Shown here piece after piece: positions 10,671 through 21,636 of a DNA stretch of 64,000 bases (its first letter is position 1; the number at the start of each line of letters is the position of its first letter). This DNA comes from Adiantum capillus-veneris (Eukaryota > Streptophyta > Polypodiopsida > Polypodiales > Pteridaceae), in assembly GCA_014529385.2 (NCBI GenBank), contig CM043953.1:114357549-114421548 (forward strand), in the 5' to 3' direction. The notes under the pieces were generated by a model. It was not told where the DNA came from. It saw only the letters and a program-made list of their open reading frames with translations, and searched no databases. Both the position numbers and the translations under genes were made by a program.

Positions 10671-12180
10671 ATGGCACTTATGGCTTCACGCAAGTATCAG
10701 TTGACTCCCTCTGCATCTGGAGATGTAGGCAGGGATCACAACGAAGATTCCGACAGAGAGTATGGCCCGCCTCGGCCTACTCAGGAGGAGCAAAGAGAGA
10801 TGAAGCGTCGTCAATTGATCGGCGATGCAACAAAGATGATGCTCAGTTTTGCGAAGGACCCGAAATTGGCAAAATATATGAGCGAGACTTCTTTTCAGGA
10901 AGTGCATGCGCAGTGGCAGAAAACCACAACACCACCCCCGAAACCCGCTCTCAAGAAACCTTCTGATCACAAGCAATATTTAGAGAAGGAACTAGAAGAG
11001 GTGGTTGATGCTTGGATTGCTCAGCTTTTTGACGTGCAAAAGAAAGCCAAAAAGCACGGCAAAAAGAGAAGAAAGGCACTGACTTCCCGGGGTATTTGGG
11101 TCGTCAGTCGACATTTGATAAAGCAAAGAAACAGAAGAACCGTGTTTGATTTGAAGGAGTACCCAGTTCTTCTTCTTCTTCTTCTTCTTCTGACAGTTCT
11201 TCTAGCTCTTCAGATTCAAGCGAAGAAGACAGAAAAGGCAAAAAGCGAAGCAAGAAACAACGCTTCGGAAAGGGCAAGAAAAAGGCAAAGAAGTCTAAAT
11301 CTCGCCCAGTGACTGACAGTTCTACAGAGGACTCGTCTACAGACAATTTAGACTCTGATGGCGGAAAAGTTTACCGAACAAGAAGAATTTTTTTTAAGCC
11401 AACCATTATGACTTTCTGGAAGACAAAAGCAAGAAAGTCGGAGAGTTTAAGGAAGGTGGACAGTCGATCAAATTTGATAATTTTTCAGGCTACACAGACG
11501 CTTCGAAGGCTTTGTCTTTTATATAGCAGTTTGACATCGCTTTCGTAGGAGGACGCTACTTAGAGCACTCTTAAGATTCGGAGAGCTGCCTCTTACTTTA
11601 AGGGGAATGCTCGAACTTGGTGGTCAACGCTTCTTTTAAACAAGACTTCGCCAGTTAAATGGCTAAAATTTAAGAAGCTTTTTATTTCTTCTTGGTTGAC
11701 TCAAGAATATGAACGCGATATACGAGCTGCTTGGAACCATCTTCAAATGACCAAGAGAGATATATGAATGCGTACTGTGAGAGATTCTGGAGCTCTTTTC
11801 TACCAGTCTCTTCATTCAAGAAGATCTCGTTCGGAGAACAGATTGAGCGGTTCACCTTGCGTCTACCTACAGAGATCCAAGATCACTGTCTGGAATAGAA
11901 GTCAGCTTCTATTCAGGAGTTGATGAGTCATGCGAAGCGGGGCTTTGCCATTCACTCTGGCAGTCTGACCTACCCCACAAATGAGGCCATGACACAACGA
12001 GCCGAACAGACTTCTGGGAATGAAAGTAGAAAGAAAAAGAGCAACCCAGAGAAAAAGGATGCACGACCCAAGCTTACTCCTCGGGAGCGAGCTCGCTTCA
12101 TCAAGGAGGGGAAGTGCTTTGGATGCAAGGAACATGGACATATCTCCGCGAAGGGCCCTAAAAAGGCACAGAAAGAACAG
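10671..12180 (+). pseudogene. Gag of element A
   Basis: Opens at the ATG at 10671 (MALMASRKYQLTP) with a charged N-terminal part to about 11090. After a frameshift comes a Ser-rich then Lys-rich linker (11160-11300). The capsid-like region 11400-11930 is read only across stops and frame changes (fragments such as ERFWSSFLPVSSFKKISFGEQIERFTLRLP). The zinc knuckle at about 12115-12160 reads CFGCKEHGHISAKG: the fourth ligand of CX2CX4HX4C is Gly instead of Cys, a one-base TGC to GGC change. Nucleic-acid binding by this copy would be impaired. Confidence 0.8.
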
Positions 12181-12289
12181 AATGACAAGGACGACGTCAG
12201 GCCTGAGAGTTCGAGAGCAGCTGAGGAACGTGCCAGAAAAGGCAAGATGAAAACAGGACTGGTTCTAGAATGTGTGGGTACCGATCCCA

Positions 12290-12680
12290 ACACCATGGAC
12301 GAGAGTACAGAACTTTGTCGAGCTTGGGGCAAAGTGAAAGATCAAGAGGCCTTGATCTTCTTTGATGGAGGAGCCAAGGCCAACTTCATTTCACCGGAAT
12401 TGGCGGCGCGGCTCGAGATCACTCCCAATCGGATGGGACCACTTGCGGAGGCAGTTCTAGTGGCACCCGGCAGGGATGTAGCCATTACACTTGTCATTAG
12501 CAAACTTCTGTTGCATTGTGAGGGGTATTTGGGGCATAAGGACTTTTTCATAATGCCTTTGGAGGGTTGTGATGTTCTCTTAGGGATTCCCTGGTACCAC
12601 AAGAACAACACCGTGGTCGATTATCGGGCAAGGAAAGCGACATTGACTACAGAGAAGGGCAACACCATTGTACTTGATAT
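12290..12680 (+). pseudogene. Aspartic protease of element A
   Basis: Within the 392-residue open frame 11920-13098. The active-site loop reads ALIFFDGGAKANFI, with D-G-G where retropepsins have D-S-G or D-T-G, and the distal loop is CDVLLGIPWYHKN. Element B has the homologous loop as FFDPGATENFI. The Ser/Thr substitution may be inactivating or a lineage trait. Confidence 0.75.
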
Positions 12681-12809
12681 TAAACTGAAGGGCGAGTCTG
12701 TCCCTATTGTATCGGCTTCGGGCATTTCTAAATCAATGAAATTGAGTCTGTTTGTTTACTCGATCTTTATGAAAGAATTGAGCGATAAGGATAGGACAAA
12801 TATGTCTAA

Positions 12810-13540
12810 ACTTGATAAAGAATGCCAAGATTTTCTCCACTCACGCTTCTCAAAGGGCCTACCAGGCGAGTTATCACCTGCTCGTCTTGAAGATCATACC
12901 ATTGATCTGATACTTCGAAGCACACCACCGAACCGGCCACCTTACCATGCGAGCCGGGCACAAAATGAAGAGATTATGAACCAAGTGAAAGACCTCTTAG
13001 AAAAGGGTCTTGTCCAGCCTAGTACTTCACCGTGTTGCTCTCCAGTGTTGTTGGTTTTGAAGAAAGACGGATCTTGGAGAATGTGCATCGATTATTGAGC
13101 TCTCAACAAAATCACCATCAAGAACAGATTTCCGATTCCTAGGATCAATGATATACTCGACAGATTACAAGGATCCTCGTGCTTCAGCAGGATTGATCTG
13201 AAGAGTGGATATCATCAGATCAGAATCGCGCCGAGAGGCGTCTACAAGATAGCTTTTTGGACGACTTTTGGGCTATTTGAGTTTTTGGTGATGCCTTTTG
13301 GCTTAACCAATGCTCCTGCGCCCTGGTCCTTTCTACATCATGGTCCAGGGTGGGCTCAAATGACACTACCATCCACTTGTGTGGCTTTTCCCTCCTCCCA
13401 TCCGGATGATGGACAGGATATTTCGAGAGTAATGGCTATTTGTTGGCACTTTCTTTGATGATATCATTGTTTTCTCCAAGAATGAGAAAAATGCAAAGAA
13501 AAGTGAATTTTTCCTACCAGAGATACACTTTTCGGGACAC
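12810..13540 (+). pseudogene. Reverse transcriptase of element A, with stop and 85-bp insert
   Basis: RT motifs in order: LEKGLVQPSTSPCCSPVLLV and KKDGSWRMCIDY to 13095, an in-frame TGA at 13096-13098 where CGA (Arg) is expected, then [29 protein letters not shown] and MPFGLTNAP to 13317. A foreign segment occupies 13318-13402. The frame resumes at MMDRIF and reaches the catalytic [12 protein letters not shown] near 13455. A further gap precedes KKSEFFLPEIHFSGH. The catalytic Asp pair is still visible but the protein cannot be made intact. Confidence 0.85.
13318..13402 (+). repeat. LINE-derived 85-bp patch in gypsy RT
   Basis: This segment aligns, in the LINE's sense orientation, with the reverse complement of about 17693-17777 in the 3' region of LINE L at roughly 83% identity by eye. 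Both ends coincide with the point where RT homology stops and restarts. Confidence 0.8.
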
Positions 13541-13558
13541 ATTGTCTCAGCAGTAGGA

Positions 13559-14200
13559 GTGCAAATGGATCCGGCCAAGTTAGAGACTATACATGATTGG
13601 CCCGATTTGAAGAATGTCCATGAAGTTAGAAGCTTCTTGGGATTGTGTTCGTACTACATGCGGTTCATTCGAAAGTTTGCAGAGGTTGCTTCCCCTTTGC
13701 ATATCTTGACACAGAAAGGAGTCCCTTTCTCGTGGGGATCCATAGAGGTGCCTGCCTTTCAGACATTGAAAGAGAAATTGACTACAAGACCAGTTTTGAC
13801 TTTGCCGGTCTTGCAGAAGTCATTTGAAGTATATTGTGATGCTTGTGGTCGTAGTCTGGGTACGGTCTTAATGCAAGAAGGCCATGTCATTGCTTACGAG
13901 AGCCGATTGTTCTCAAGGGCGGAGATGACAACACATATTTATGAGAAAGAGCTTTTGGCGGTTATTCATGCTCTTACTTAGTGGCGGCATTACGTACTCT
14001 GTGCGGATTTTACTGTCTTTACAGACCATCAGAGTTTGCGCTACTTCTTGTCACAGAAGCAGCTTTCGCAAAAGCAGATGCGGTGGGCGAACATCTTATC
14101 ATAGTTTCACTTCTAGATTGTCCATGTTCAGGGACAGAAGAATGGGGTGGCAAATGCTTTGTCTCGAAAACCGTTGGTTCTGGCTATTTCCGTGATACGT
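13559..14200 (+). pseudogene. RNase H region of element A
   Basis: The frame 13559-13981 starts in the RT thumb/connection (VHEVRSFLGLCSYYMRFI) and continues into RNase H with FEVYCDACGRSLGTVL, VIAYESRLFS and EKELLAVIHAL. It ends at TAG where a Lys or Gln codon before WRHY is expected. FTVFTDHQSLRYFLSQKQL follows in another reading. This is the gypsy-type RNase H with its Asp-Glu-Asp series. Confidence 0.8.
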
Positions 14201-14369
14201 CATAGGAGCTTCGAGGATATGGTTGATCAATATGCCATAGATACAGATTTTGCAGACGTTTTCACACGGATACGGGATGGGGAGACAGTAGCGGGATATT
14301 CCATTCGGGATGGCTACTTAATGAGAAAAACCATGTTGTGCGTTACACAGCCGTTGAGGGAAAAGGTTA

Positions 14370-15240
14370 TGACTGAATGCCACTGTCCACCTTTTACGGG
14401 TCACCGTGGAATTGCTACCACCATGAAAGGGTAGAGACATACTTCTTTTGGCCGAGACTCAAAAAGGATGTGGAAGAGTTTGTGCGCAGTTGCTTAGTAT
14501 GCCAGAAGGTCAAGTTTGACAGGCATAAAGCACAGGGATTGTTACAGCCTTTACCCATACCCACCCGCCCCTGGGAAAGTATTGCAATGGATTTCATTTT
14601 TGATCTCCCGAGAACAGAGTGGTCACGATGGTATCTGGACTGTTATTGATAGATTTAGCAAGCAGGCTCATTTCATTCCAGTGAAGAAAACAGTCAAGCC
14701 GGATCACTTAGCGAGACTGTTTGTGGCCCAGATTTTGAGATTACATGGCATGCCTGAGACGATTGTCTCCGACAGAGACCCGGATTACGAGTTTGTTTTG
14801 GAAGGCAATTTGGGAAAACATTGGCACGCGGTTGCAGTTCTCATCATCGTTCCACCCGCAGACTGATGGTCAATCTGAGATTGCAAATTCAGTGGTTCTA
14901 GATTTATTGAAGTCTTATATCTCGGATCAGAAGACTCAATGGGAAAAGTACCTACCTTTGGTGGAATTTGCGTACAATAACACGATACACTCTTCGACGA
15001 GGAAGGCGCCATTTGAGATTGTTGAAGGTGCTGCGAAGGTTCCACCCTTCCTAAGCACGAAAGATAAGATTTTTGAAGTGGATGAATATATGCGAGACTT
15101 AGATACGGCTTTTGCCAAGGTTCGCGAGACTTTGCAGAAGTCTCAAAGAACGACAAAAAAAGGCAGCGGATCGCCATCGTCGCGACTTGAAATTGAAGGA
15201 GGATGATTGGGTGCTCTTATGTTTTGAGAAGGCACGCTTG
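14370..15240 (+). pseudogene. Integrase of element A
   Basis: The HHCC zinc-binding region (TGHRGIATTM, then CLVCQKVKFDRHK) lies at 14395-14530. The catalytic core carries AMDFIFDLP at about 14585, VSDRDP near 14770 and SSFHPQTDGQSEIAN near 14855-14890, giving the D-D-E set. It is spread over three frames, so at least two frameshifts have occurred. C-terminal core motifs (PLVEFAYNNTIHSSTRKAPFE) are intact at 14955-15025. Confidence 0.82.
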
Positions 15241-15459
15241 AGAAAGAAAAAAGGAAGGGGAGGCTTTTTCCAAAGCTTAGTATGCGATACTACGGACCTT
15301 TCCAGATCACTGAAAAGATAAATGATGTCTCCTTCCCACTGAAACTGCATGGTACTTGGAGGATTCACAATGCATTTCATGTGGGTCTCTTGAAACCTTT
15401 TAAAGGTGATGTGCCTGATGATGGGGAGCCTGATGAGCAACCCGAAGTGGAATAGAACG

Positions 15460-15647
15460 AAGAGATCCTTGTTCCTGAACAGATTTTGGCACATAAGGAT
15501 ACAAAGAATAAAGGTAAAGTCCGAAGGCGGTTCTTGGTTAAGTTCAAGAACTATCCTGCATTGGATGCGAAGTGGATGGAGGAGGAGGACCTAGAAGATA
15601 CTCCTCAGATTGTGAAACTTTACCTCGATGCTTTTGGTTTAGCATAG
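15460..15647 (+). pseudogene. Chromodomain-like C-terminus of element A pol
   Basis: The frame ends with RRFLVKFKNYPALDAKWMEE then EDLEDTPQIVKLYLDAFGLA and a stop. The KFKNY-x6-KWMEEEDL pattern is that of the integrase-fused chromodomain of plant chromoviruses, thought to direct integration toward chromatin marks. A degraded homologue occurs at about 20640-20750 in the decayed gypsy. Confidence 0.75.
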
Positions 15648-16211
15648 TCTACTCCAAATGGAACCCAGAATTCAGCTTGGCCGGAGATTTGGTGCAGTGG
15701 GATGCACAAGAGGGGAGTCACTCCGCTCCTTTGTCAACAGATGCCTTGATTTAGATACTAGAGTCATTGATGTCTCTTTGAGCTTCAGGGATACTGAAAG
15801 CTGACAATATTTTGCTGTATGACTTTATGAAATGGAATTCTTGATTATGATACTGATTTGTTCTTGACTTCTATTAAGTGCAAGAATTGATAGACGAAAT
15901 GACTGCAGCATTTTGGTCTGATTGATCTCGAATAGACATGGTTGCAATAGGGGTTAGTGAATCGAACATCGATGAGGTCCCGATTGGATCTATATGCGAT
16001 TACTAGCTACATTGCCGATAAATCATGGTCTAAGATCCGAATGAATGGTGCATGTCATGTGATGTCCTGTGATGTCGTGTGATGTGATTGTCGATTGGTA
16101 CATGTGCTAGATGTGTGTTCCTAGTACGTAGGTACTAACAGTCAGTGTCTGCTAAGACGGTTTATGGCCTTTGTCTGTTTTGCAGGCGTAATCGAGGGCG
16201 ATTACAATGCT

Positions 16212-16226
16212 TTCAAGAGGGGGGTA
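16212..16226 (+). promoter_or_regulatory. Polypurine tract of element A
   Basis: The purine run CAAGAGGGGGGTA lies directly before the 3' LTR start TGTCACAAAG at 16227. The same arrangement occurs at 21551-21581. Confidence 0.8.
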
Positions 16227-16919
16227 TGTCACAAAGTGATGACGTGTCTGCCCGGGAGCCGAGCTGCTGAAAACCCTGATTCTGCAAACCCTAGCCCTAA
16301 AACTTGCAAACCCTAAAATCTGCCAGAAACCCTAACCCTAACCCTAACCCTAAAACCTGTCATAAACCCTAACCCTAACCCTAATCCTAGCAGCAGGGCT
16401 GATTTCCGTCTAACGCATTGGCATGCTGACGTGGCACCGTACGGAAAAGCATTCAGATTTTGCGGTGCAATTGGCTGAATTTGAGGCAGATTTTTGCAGC
16501 TTTTGCTTTTATTTTTCTACGCAAATTGAGTTGAAAAGATAGAGAGAATTGGATTGCTTTATTGAAGGCTCAAGAGAGCTTGTGTGAGATAGAGAGAGAA
16601 TACTTTGCTTTTGATCTGCAGCTTTTGGGGCTCTGCTTTTGGCATCCCTTTGTAAACAATAAATAAGCGGTTTGGGCTCACTCTGCAGATCATCTGGACG
16701 CAGAGTCTGAGAGTGAAACCCTAACCGCTCTCTTGTACTTTGAACATTGATTATACATAAAGAAATATCAAAAGGGGCGCCAGTCTTTGGGGCCAATATC
16801 TCTAGGCATGGAACTCCACCGGGCCAGTGCAAATCTATTGTGATCTGTGAATTGTTTTGAAGTGGTTATTTGGTGCTGAAGTGATTGATTCTTGACTTGG
16901 AGTGTCCAAGTTTGTGACA
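16227..16919 (+). repeat. 3' LTR of element A
   Basis: 693 bp; ends TTTGTGACA followed by the duplication CTATC. It differs from the 5' LTR by scattered substitutions and by the size of the CCCTAA region (16262-16390), so insertion is not recent. Confidence 0.92.
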
Positions 16920-17125
16920 CTATCTACCCCTTCGTCGGCACACTCTGCATGCAACACCCGGTATACAATTGGTTGCTAGTTTTTCGACGCTCTAAGGTGC
17001 ACGGCCCTATGCGCAATAGTAGGCTTGCTGTTCCAAGAGAGGAAGGAGTATACACCAAAGGGATGCCAACACAACCAAAAACTGGAGTTTTTTTTTTGGA
17101 ATTAGTGGATTAGTGCAAAATCTTC

Positions 17126-17140
17126 AAAACTTTGATACCA
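17126..17140 (-). promoter_or_regulatory. Primer-binding site of element H
   Basis: On the minus strand TGGTATCAAAG follows the LTR edge TGTCAGG (17142) after one base. It places the 5' end of H here. Confidence 0.7.
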
Positions 17141-17141
17141 A

Positions 17142-17543
17142 TGTCAGGTACAACGGAATTGAAATGGTGAAGATATAGATTTTACACTTTCGCAAATCCT
17201 TTTCTTTCTTTCCTCGCGTTAGTGATTCCTTTTGACTTCAACGATGGTTCTTTTTACTTTTCCCTGGAGAGAGGGAATGAGAGAATGCAATATAGAGATG
17301 TGTAGAGGGAGAGAAAAAAAGAGAGAAGAGGAGAGCGACACCAGATGGGGTTCCGTCGCGGGAAAATGGGTCGAGAACTGAAAATGCTGGCCAATCTGCT
17401 GAGTTGTCCATGCACTAGCGCTGAAGATGGGGATTGCTAGCTATGGCATGCTCGCTAGCTATGGCATGCAAAAACGCTGGCTGGCTTGCAACATCCCAAA
17501 AAAGCTAGGGCTGTTATGAGGAAAACGTTCGTGGCTCTGCTTC
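17142..17543 (-). repeat. 5' LTR-like region of element H
   Basis: Begins TGTCAGGTAC next to the primer-binding site and runs to the poly(T) start of the adjacent LINE. It contains an imperfect tandem GCTAGCTATGGCATGC near 17436-17470. No second copy remains in the window, so its outer end is not defined. Confidence 0.5.
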
Positions 17544-18781
17544 TTTTTTTTCCGAGAAAAAGATCCGTCTATTAGTTAATAAAACTTCCCATAGGGCTAC
17601 AACCACCTCTTCTACAGAGGGCTACATCAACCATAAGGGGAGACTCTCCCAATGGAGAAACAACATATGTACAATGAGGGCTAAATCAAGAGATGGGAGG
17701 AGGGAAAAGACACATAGGTGGACGGTAGTGCCATTTGAGCTCACCACGGACCATGGTGAAGAAAGGCCGAGGGCGCCAGAGTCGAAGGAACTCCTCTCTA
17801 CGCTCCCGCATGCGGTCGGAGCTGCCCTGAAGTCTCTCGAACTATCCCTTGAGAGTATGAATCAACTCCAACCAAAAATCTCGAAGTCTCCGTTGGTGGC
17901 ACAAGGCGAGCCTCGAAGATGCGGAAGCAGCGGGCCCGCCAAATGAACCAAAGTGTCAGGCAATAGACGAGCTCTCAACACCTCTCTCTCACTATACCAC
18001 TCTGTGGGATAAGCTCTATAGCAGGCTGGAGTGTAGGCTGACCGCCCTGTATCACTATCATCCTGCTGGTGGATGATAGCTCAAACTGAAGTGTAGGGCC
18101 TGTGAGAGTGGACCAAGCAGTTGCCCCCCAAGTGTACTATTGTGCTGTGGAAAGAGCTGGCATCAGCTGAAGACACGAAGCCAAACCTGTTGTGCCATAG
18201 GGTAGTCCCACAAACAGTAACGTTTACTCTCCAAAGGATTGTCACAAGCTGCGCATTCTGCCGAAAGGCCACTATGTACTAGCCAACTCCCTAGTACTGT
18301 AGCTCTATGTGCAACTAGCCATTGGAACAAAGTGACTCGCCGCGCCTGTCTAGCGTCCCACAACCTCGCCCAAAAGGTTGACAAGAACTCAGCTGTGAGA
18401 CCCTCTTCTTGCCAATGAGGTGCTGCAGCAGGACGAGCCTCTCTCCGTCCTGCCAGTATGTGACGTCCCAGTCGACCAGTATTGAAAGAAAGGGACCCCT
18501 ACATGGTCGACTGAGGAGAAAGGGTCCCTCAAAAACCACTCTCCAAGATCCCACTGCACTTGTGCCACTGAACAACTCTCCTAAGCCCAAAGCCTCCAAT
18601 GGCCTGTCTCAAGAGTTGTTGGGTTAGGATCGATGACACAAGCCCTCTCGCAGATGTCCACCACTCGGATCCTTTGAAAACAACACTGCAACCTGTGGAG
18701 CCTCTACTGAGACTCTATGTAGTTGACCCTCGCTCTGTATCTCGAAGAACATAAAGGATACAGTCTCTGAGCAAGTTTGAA

Positions 18782-19681
18782 CTACGATGAGGACCTCCAG
18801 TCGCGTGAAGACCCTGTCCATCTGGGAGCTGCTGTCTCTAGAGGTGTGAGCCACTCAGCGGGTACTGCCTCTGTAATGTCCTGACATATGCTCTGTACCC
18901 CTCTCATGCCCTGCAGCTGGATGTTCTGTAACTCCTCTGGCCAATCTGAGAACTGAAGCCAATCACCTAGAGTGCGTGCTGAACCCTCTGCCATGGGACC
19001 CCAAGAAACATGAGGCCTACTACCAACCAAGTGGCCTTTCTGAGTGCTGACCATGGGGTTCCAAAAAAGGGGTTGTCTCAAGCTCTCTTCCGTGTAGGTG
19101 GGTTGGTGCTGCTCCAAGCCTCTCTGCTCTTCTCCCAAGATCGAAGCAGGCTCACAGCAAAACGATCCTCCAGTCTCTTCCTCATACCAACTCTGCGCAT
19201 CTATGTAAAGATCCATCTGATGGAAGGTCTCCAAGGGCCTCCAGCCTGAGGCACTCGAGCTCGAAGTCGTTGAAGCAAAAACTCCTTTTAAGGCTCCTCC
19301 CCTGGAAGCAGTCCTCTGACAACAAACTTCCCAAGAAGAGCTCTGCTGTGCTGTGCTGGGTTTATGATCCCCGACACCCCCTTGAGAACAAGGTAGAGTG
19401 ATGACCTTCCATGCTACTTTGGCCCGGGCTATTTGAGTGTCGCGCCCTGACCAAAGAAAGTTCCTGATCAGCCTCTTTACCTGGCCGATGAAGGAGCTCG
19501 AGAAGATCCAACAAGATGTAATGTACCACATAGTAGCCAACAACACCTGGTTGGCCACTACAATTCTGCGTGCCAAAGAGAGTCGTGTCGAACTCCAATG
19601 TAGCAACTTCCTCCTGATGGGCAGGAGGAGGGGAGCAATCTGCTGCTCAGGAGACGAGTCTAGGCCAACCTGAGAGCCCAA
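18782..19681 (-). pseudogene. LINE L RT C-terminal region
   Basis: The longest open frame of LINE L, 299 codons. Its first third is typical post-RT LINE sequence (RRKLLHWSSTRLSLARR, then NQVLLATMWYITSCW). The rest looks frameshifted, because the LINE-typical sequence moves to other frames. Confidence 0.65.
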
Positions 19682-19689
19682 GTAGCGAA

Positions 19690-19965
19690 CTACAGTCCCT
19701 GGGGGAATCCATCTAAAACCCTCACCTGGCAGCGAATCAGGCGTAGGAGCGCACTACCAACGCAAAAAGCCATTGTCTTTCTCCAGTTGATCAATGCGTC
19801 TGATGCACAACAAAACGTCTCTAGAGCCTGCTCACGCGTGTGCAGGTTGGCCTCCCGGCCGTTCAAGTACAAAGCTGAGTCGTCTGCAAACTCAACATCC
19901 AGTAGCTCATCGCCCCGAATAGGGAGCACTAAGTGTGGCTGTGCTTCTTGGACTAGCGCTTGCAA
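19690..19965 (-). pseudogene. LINE L RT palm fragment
   Basis: Contains LLDVEFADDSALYLNG, the F-A-D-D catalytic box, followed by the ALINWRKT segment found downstream of the box in plant L1-like RT. The upstream RT motifs are lost by 5' truncation near 19990. Confidence 0.8.
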
Positions 19966-19990
19966 AAAACTGAGAGAAAACGCTAGGCAA

Positions 19991-20619
19991 GCTGTTCCCT
20001 TTATAGGCCAGGTATTGGGCTTAAAAAATTATTTGGGCTTAAAAAATTATTTGGGGCGAGGTAGGGCAAACTGTCCACCACACCCAACAAATGAATCAAT
20101 AAAATGATTTATGAATAAGTCAGGCTAGGAGGTGCAAGTTCGGGTGAAACTGTCGCATATCTGTCCACTTTGGAATCCAATTGGCATGGGGAGTGGCTCG
20201 TTGGGTTCCTCTAACCTAAAACTAAATGTACGTCATGCCAGATGCCCACCCTAGTGTAATAACATCTGTCAAAACGTGTCTACAAACCATTTATGCAAGA
20301 GGGTTTCAAAATTGGAAAACCTAATCTAAGGGACTTGTCTGGACATGCAAGTCTTGCGAACAGGCTCACAAAATTGCCGGTACTGATCCTCCTAGGATTC
20401 TAGACACTCCTATCTAGGAAGAAGGGGAAAATTGGCTCTTGAAGTCGATGAAGCATGTCCACGCGGCACACTGAGCCATGTCCACGTGACAAGAAAGAAC
20501 AAAAGAAATCAGCTGATGGTACGTCAGAGAGTTCCGAAAATTCAGAATGATGTGCTAATGGACAAGGAGCTAGAACAACAACCATCATGTCCTAGGGCAC
20601 AAGAAAAAGAATAGAAGGG
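19991..20619. other. No recognisable gene
   Basis: Contains an 18-bp tandem repeat (TGGGCTTAAAAAATTATT at 20016 and 20034). Otherwise I saw no LTR edge, domain or RNA gene. Confidence 0.5.
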
Positions 20620-21636
20620 TAAGCTAGGTCCACCAACAATTTGGTCAAGGGCACGAACTTTCCAACACTCATTGCAAATTGGATAGAGGAGGAGAACTTC
20701 GCAGTTTCCCTATATTTTTAGAGCTGTACCTTGAGGCTTTTGGATTTTAGCAGTGACTATTCCTTAAGTGCACTTTGAATCAGCGGGTTGCATTTAGTGC
20801 GGTGCGTCATGCACAAGAGGGGAGCCACTTCACTACTTTGTCACAGATGACCTAGATTGAATAAAGTCACTAATTTCTCCATGAGATTTTAGGGGTATTG
20901 ACAGGGTGACAATACTCTGCGGAATGACTTCATGACATTCAATTAAAAATCTCCTAGATTGAACTTGTTTACATATGCTCTTTTATGTGTGTATTGTAAG
21001 AGTGTGCGTTGAGAAGATGAGAAGTTTGCAGTATTTTGTTTGATAATTGATTTGATGAGTTTTTTGCATCTAGACAACTGCTAGAGATTGGTGAGATCTG
21101 GATGTGATGTCTAAATGACTCAAGAATTTGATCCTAGACTTTTATCTTGATGAGATGACTAGACCGACTTTTTGCACCTTAGTGTTAAGTGTGAACTAAG
21201 TGTTGATTTGTGGAATGTATGCTCTATGAATGTACTGTCTTGCTTGGGACGGTCATTGGCATGTCTGCATGAAATTTGAGAAAAGATGTGAATCTGATTG
21301 TAATGAGATTTAGTAGATCAAGACATCCGTGAAAGATTAGTATGGTTTGGATGTGATTGCTAAATAAGTTACAATGATCATGGTTTGTATCTAGAATCTC
21401 CACAGAAAATGAATGTTCAGGAAAAGAGGTCTTTGTGCAAGTTCTGGATGTGTGCAGTCTGCTGCATGGAAGCATAGAGTTAGTGTCGACTGAGCTAGTT
21501 TTTGTTCTTTGTCTATTTGCAAGCGTAATCGAGGGCAATTACTATTCGTTCAAGGGGGGAAGGGGGGAGGGGGGGGGGGTATGTTACAAGTGAGTGACGT
21601 GGCACACCATCCCTAAGAGGTTCCAACTTTGGACTT
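20620..21636 (+). pseudogene. Decayed gypsy 3' end with start of its LTR
   Basis: 20640-20750 is a degraded version of the chromodomain end of A (NWIEEENF remains). 20790-20950 matches A's 15680-15840 (ATGCACAAGAGGGGAG, then ACAATACT). GCGTAATCGAGGGC-AATTAC at about 21520 matches A at 16188. A G-rich polypurine tract (21551-21579) leads to the LTR start TGTTACAAG at 21582. After 55 bp this LTR is cut by element B. The upstream part of the element is missing. Confidence 0.7.

Larger units (their letters stand above)
9942..16919 (+). mobile_element. Element A: structurally complete gypsy chromovirus, decayed coding
   Basis: A full LTR-to-LTR element of 6978 bp flanked by the 5-bp duplication CTATC (9937-9941 and 16920-16924). 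Outer ends are TGTCACAAA and TTTGTGACA, perfect inverted termini. Order inside: 5' LTR, primer-binding site, gag, protease, RT, RNase H, integrase, chromodomain-like C-terminus, polypurine tract, 3' LTR. This pol order defines Ty3/gypsy and the chromodomain marks a chromovirus. Frameshifts, several stops and an 85-bp foreign patch in RT make it non-autonomous now. It sits in element H in the opposite orientation. Confidence 0.93.
7134..17543 (-). mobile_element. Gypsy element H, minus strand, split by element A
   Basis: The right end has a 5' LTR-like region at 17142-17543 and a primer-binding site on the minus strand ending at 17140 (TGGTATCAAAG). Leader sequence runs 16925-17125. After the 6978-bp insertion of element A, gag, protease and RT continue from 9936 down to 7134. 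Integrase, RNase H and the 3' LTR are missing on the left, where the body stops in the RT/RNase H linker (SFLGLC-like motif near 7200). Frameshifts and stops occur throughout. The CTATC duplication on both sides of A shows that A jumped into H. Confidence 0.75.
17544..19990 (-). mobile_element. LINE L, 5'-truncated, minus strand
   Basis: On the minus strand this runs from RT (FADDSALYL catalytic motif near 19890) through the post-RT region SLARRIVVANQVLLATMWYI (19500-19620) and LIRNFLWSGRD (about 19440). A zinc-binding RT C-terminus (zf-RVT type, FWARLWDARQARRVTLFQWL, about 18300-18380) follows, then a 3' UTR and an eight-base poly(A) tail, seen as T at 17544-17551. Endonuclease and ORF1 are absent, the usual result of 5' truncation. 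Frames are broken. The layout is that of plant L1-like LINEs and differs from family G in RT sequence and tail. Confidence 0.8.

Noticed and set aside
17518-19985. Target duplication GAAAACG around LINE L
   Set aside because: Seven bases recur near both ends but not exactly adjacent to the poly(A) and the truncation point; could be chance.
20016-20054. 18-bp tandem repeat as a functional element
   Set aside because: Only two copies of an AT-rich word; ordinary slippage.
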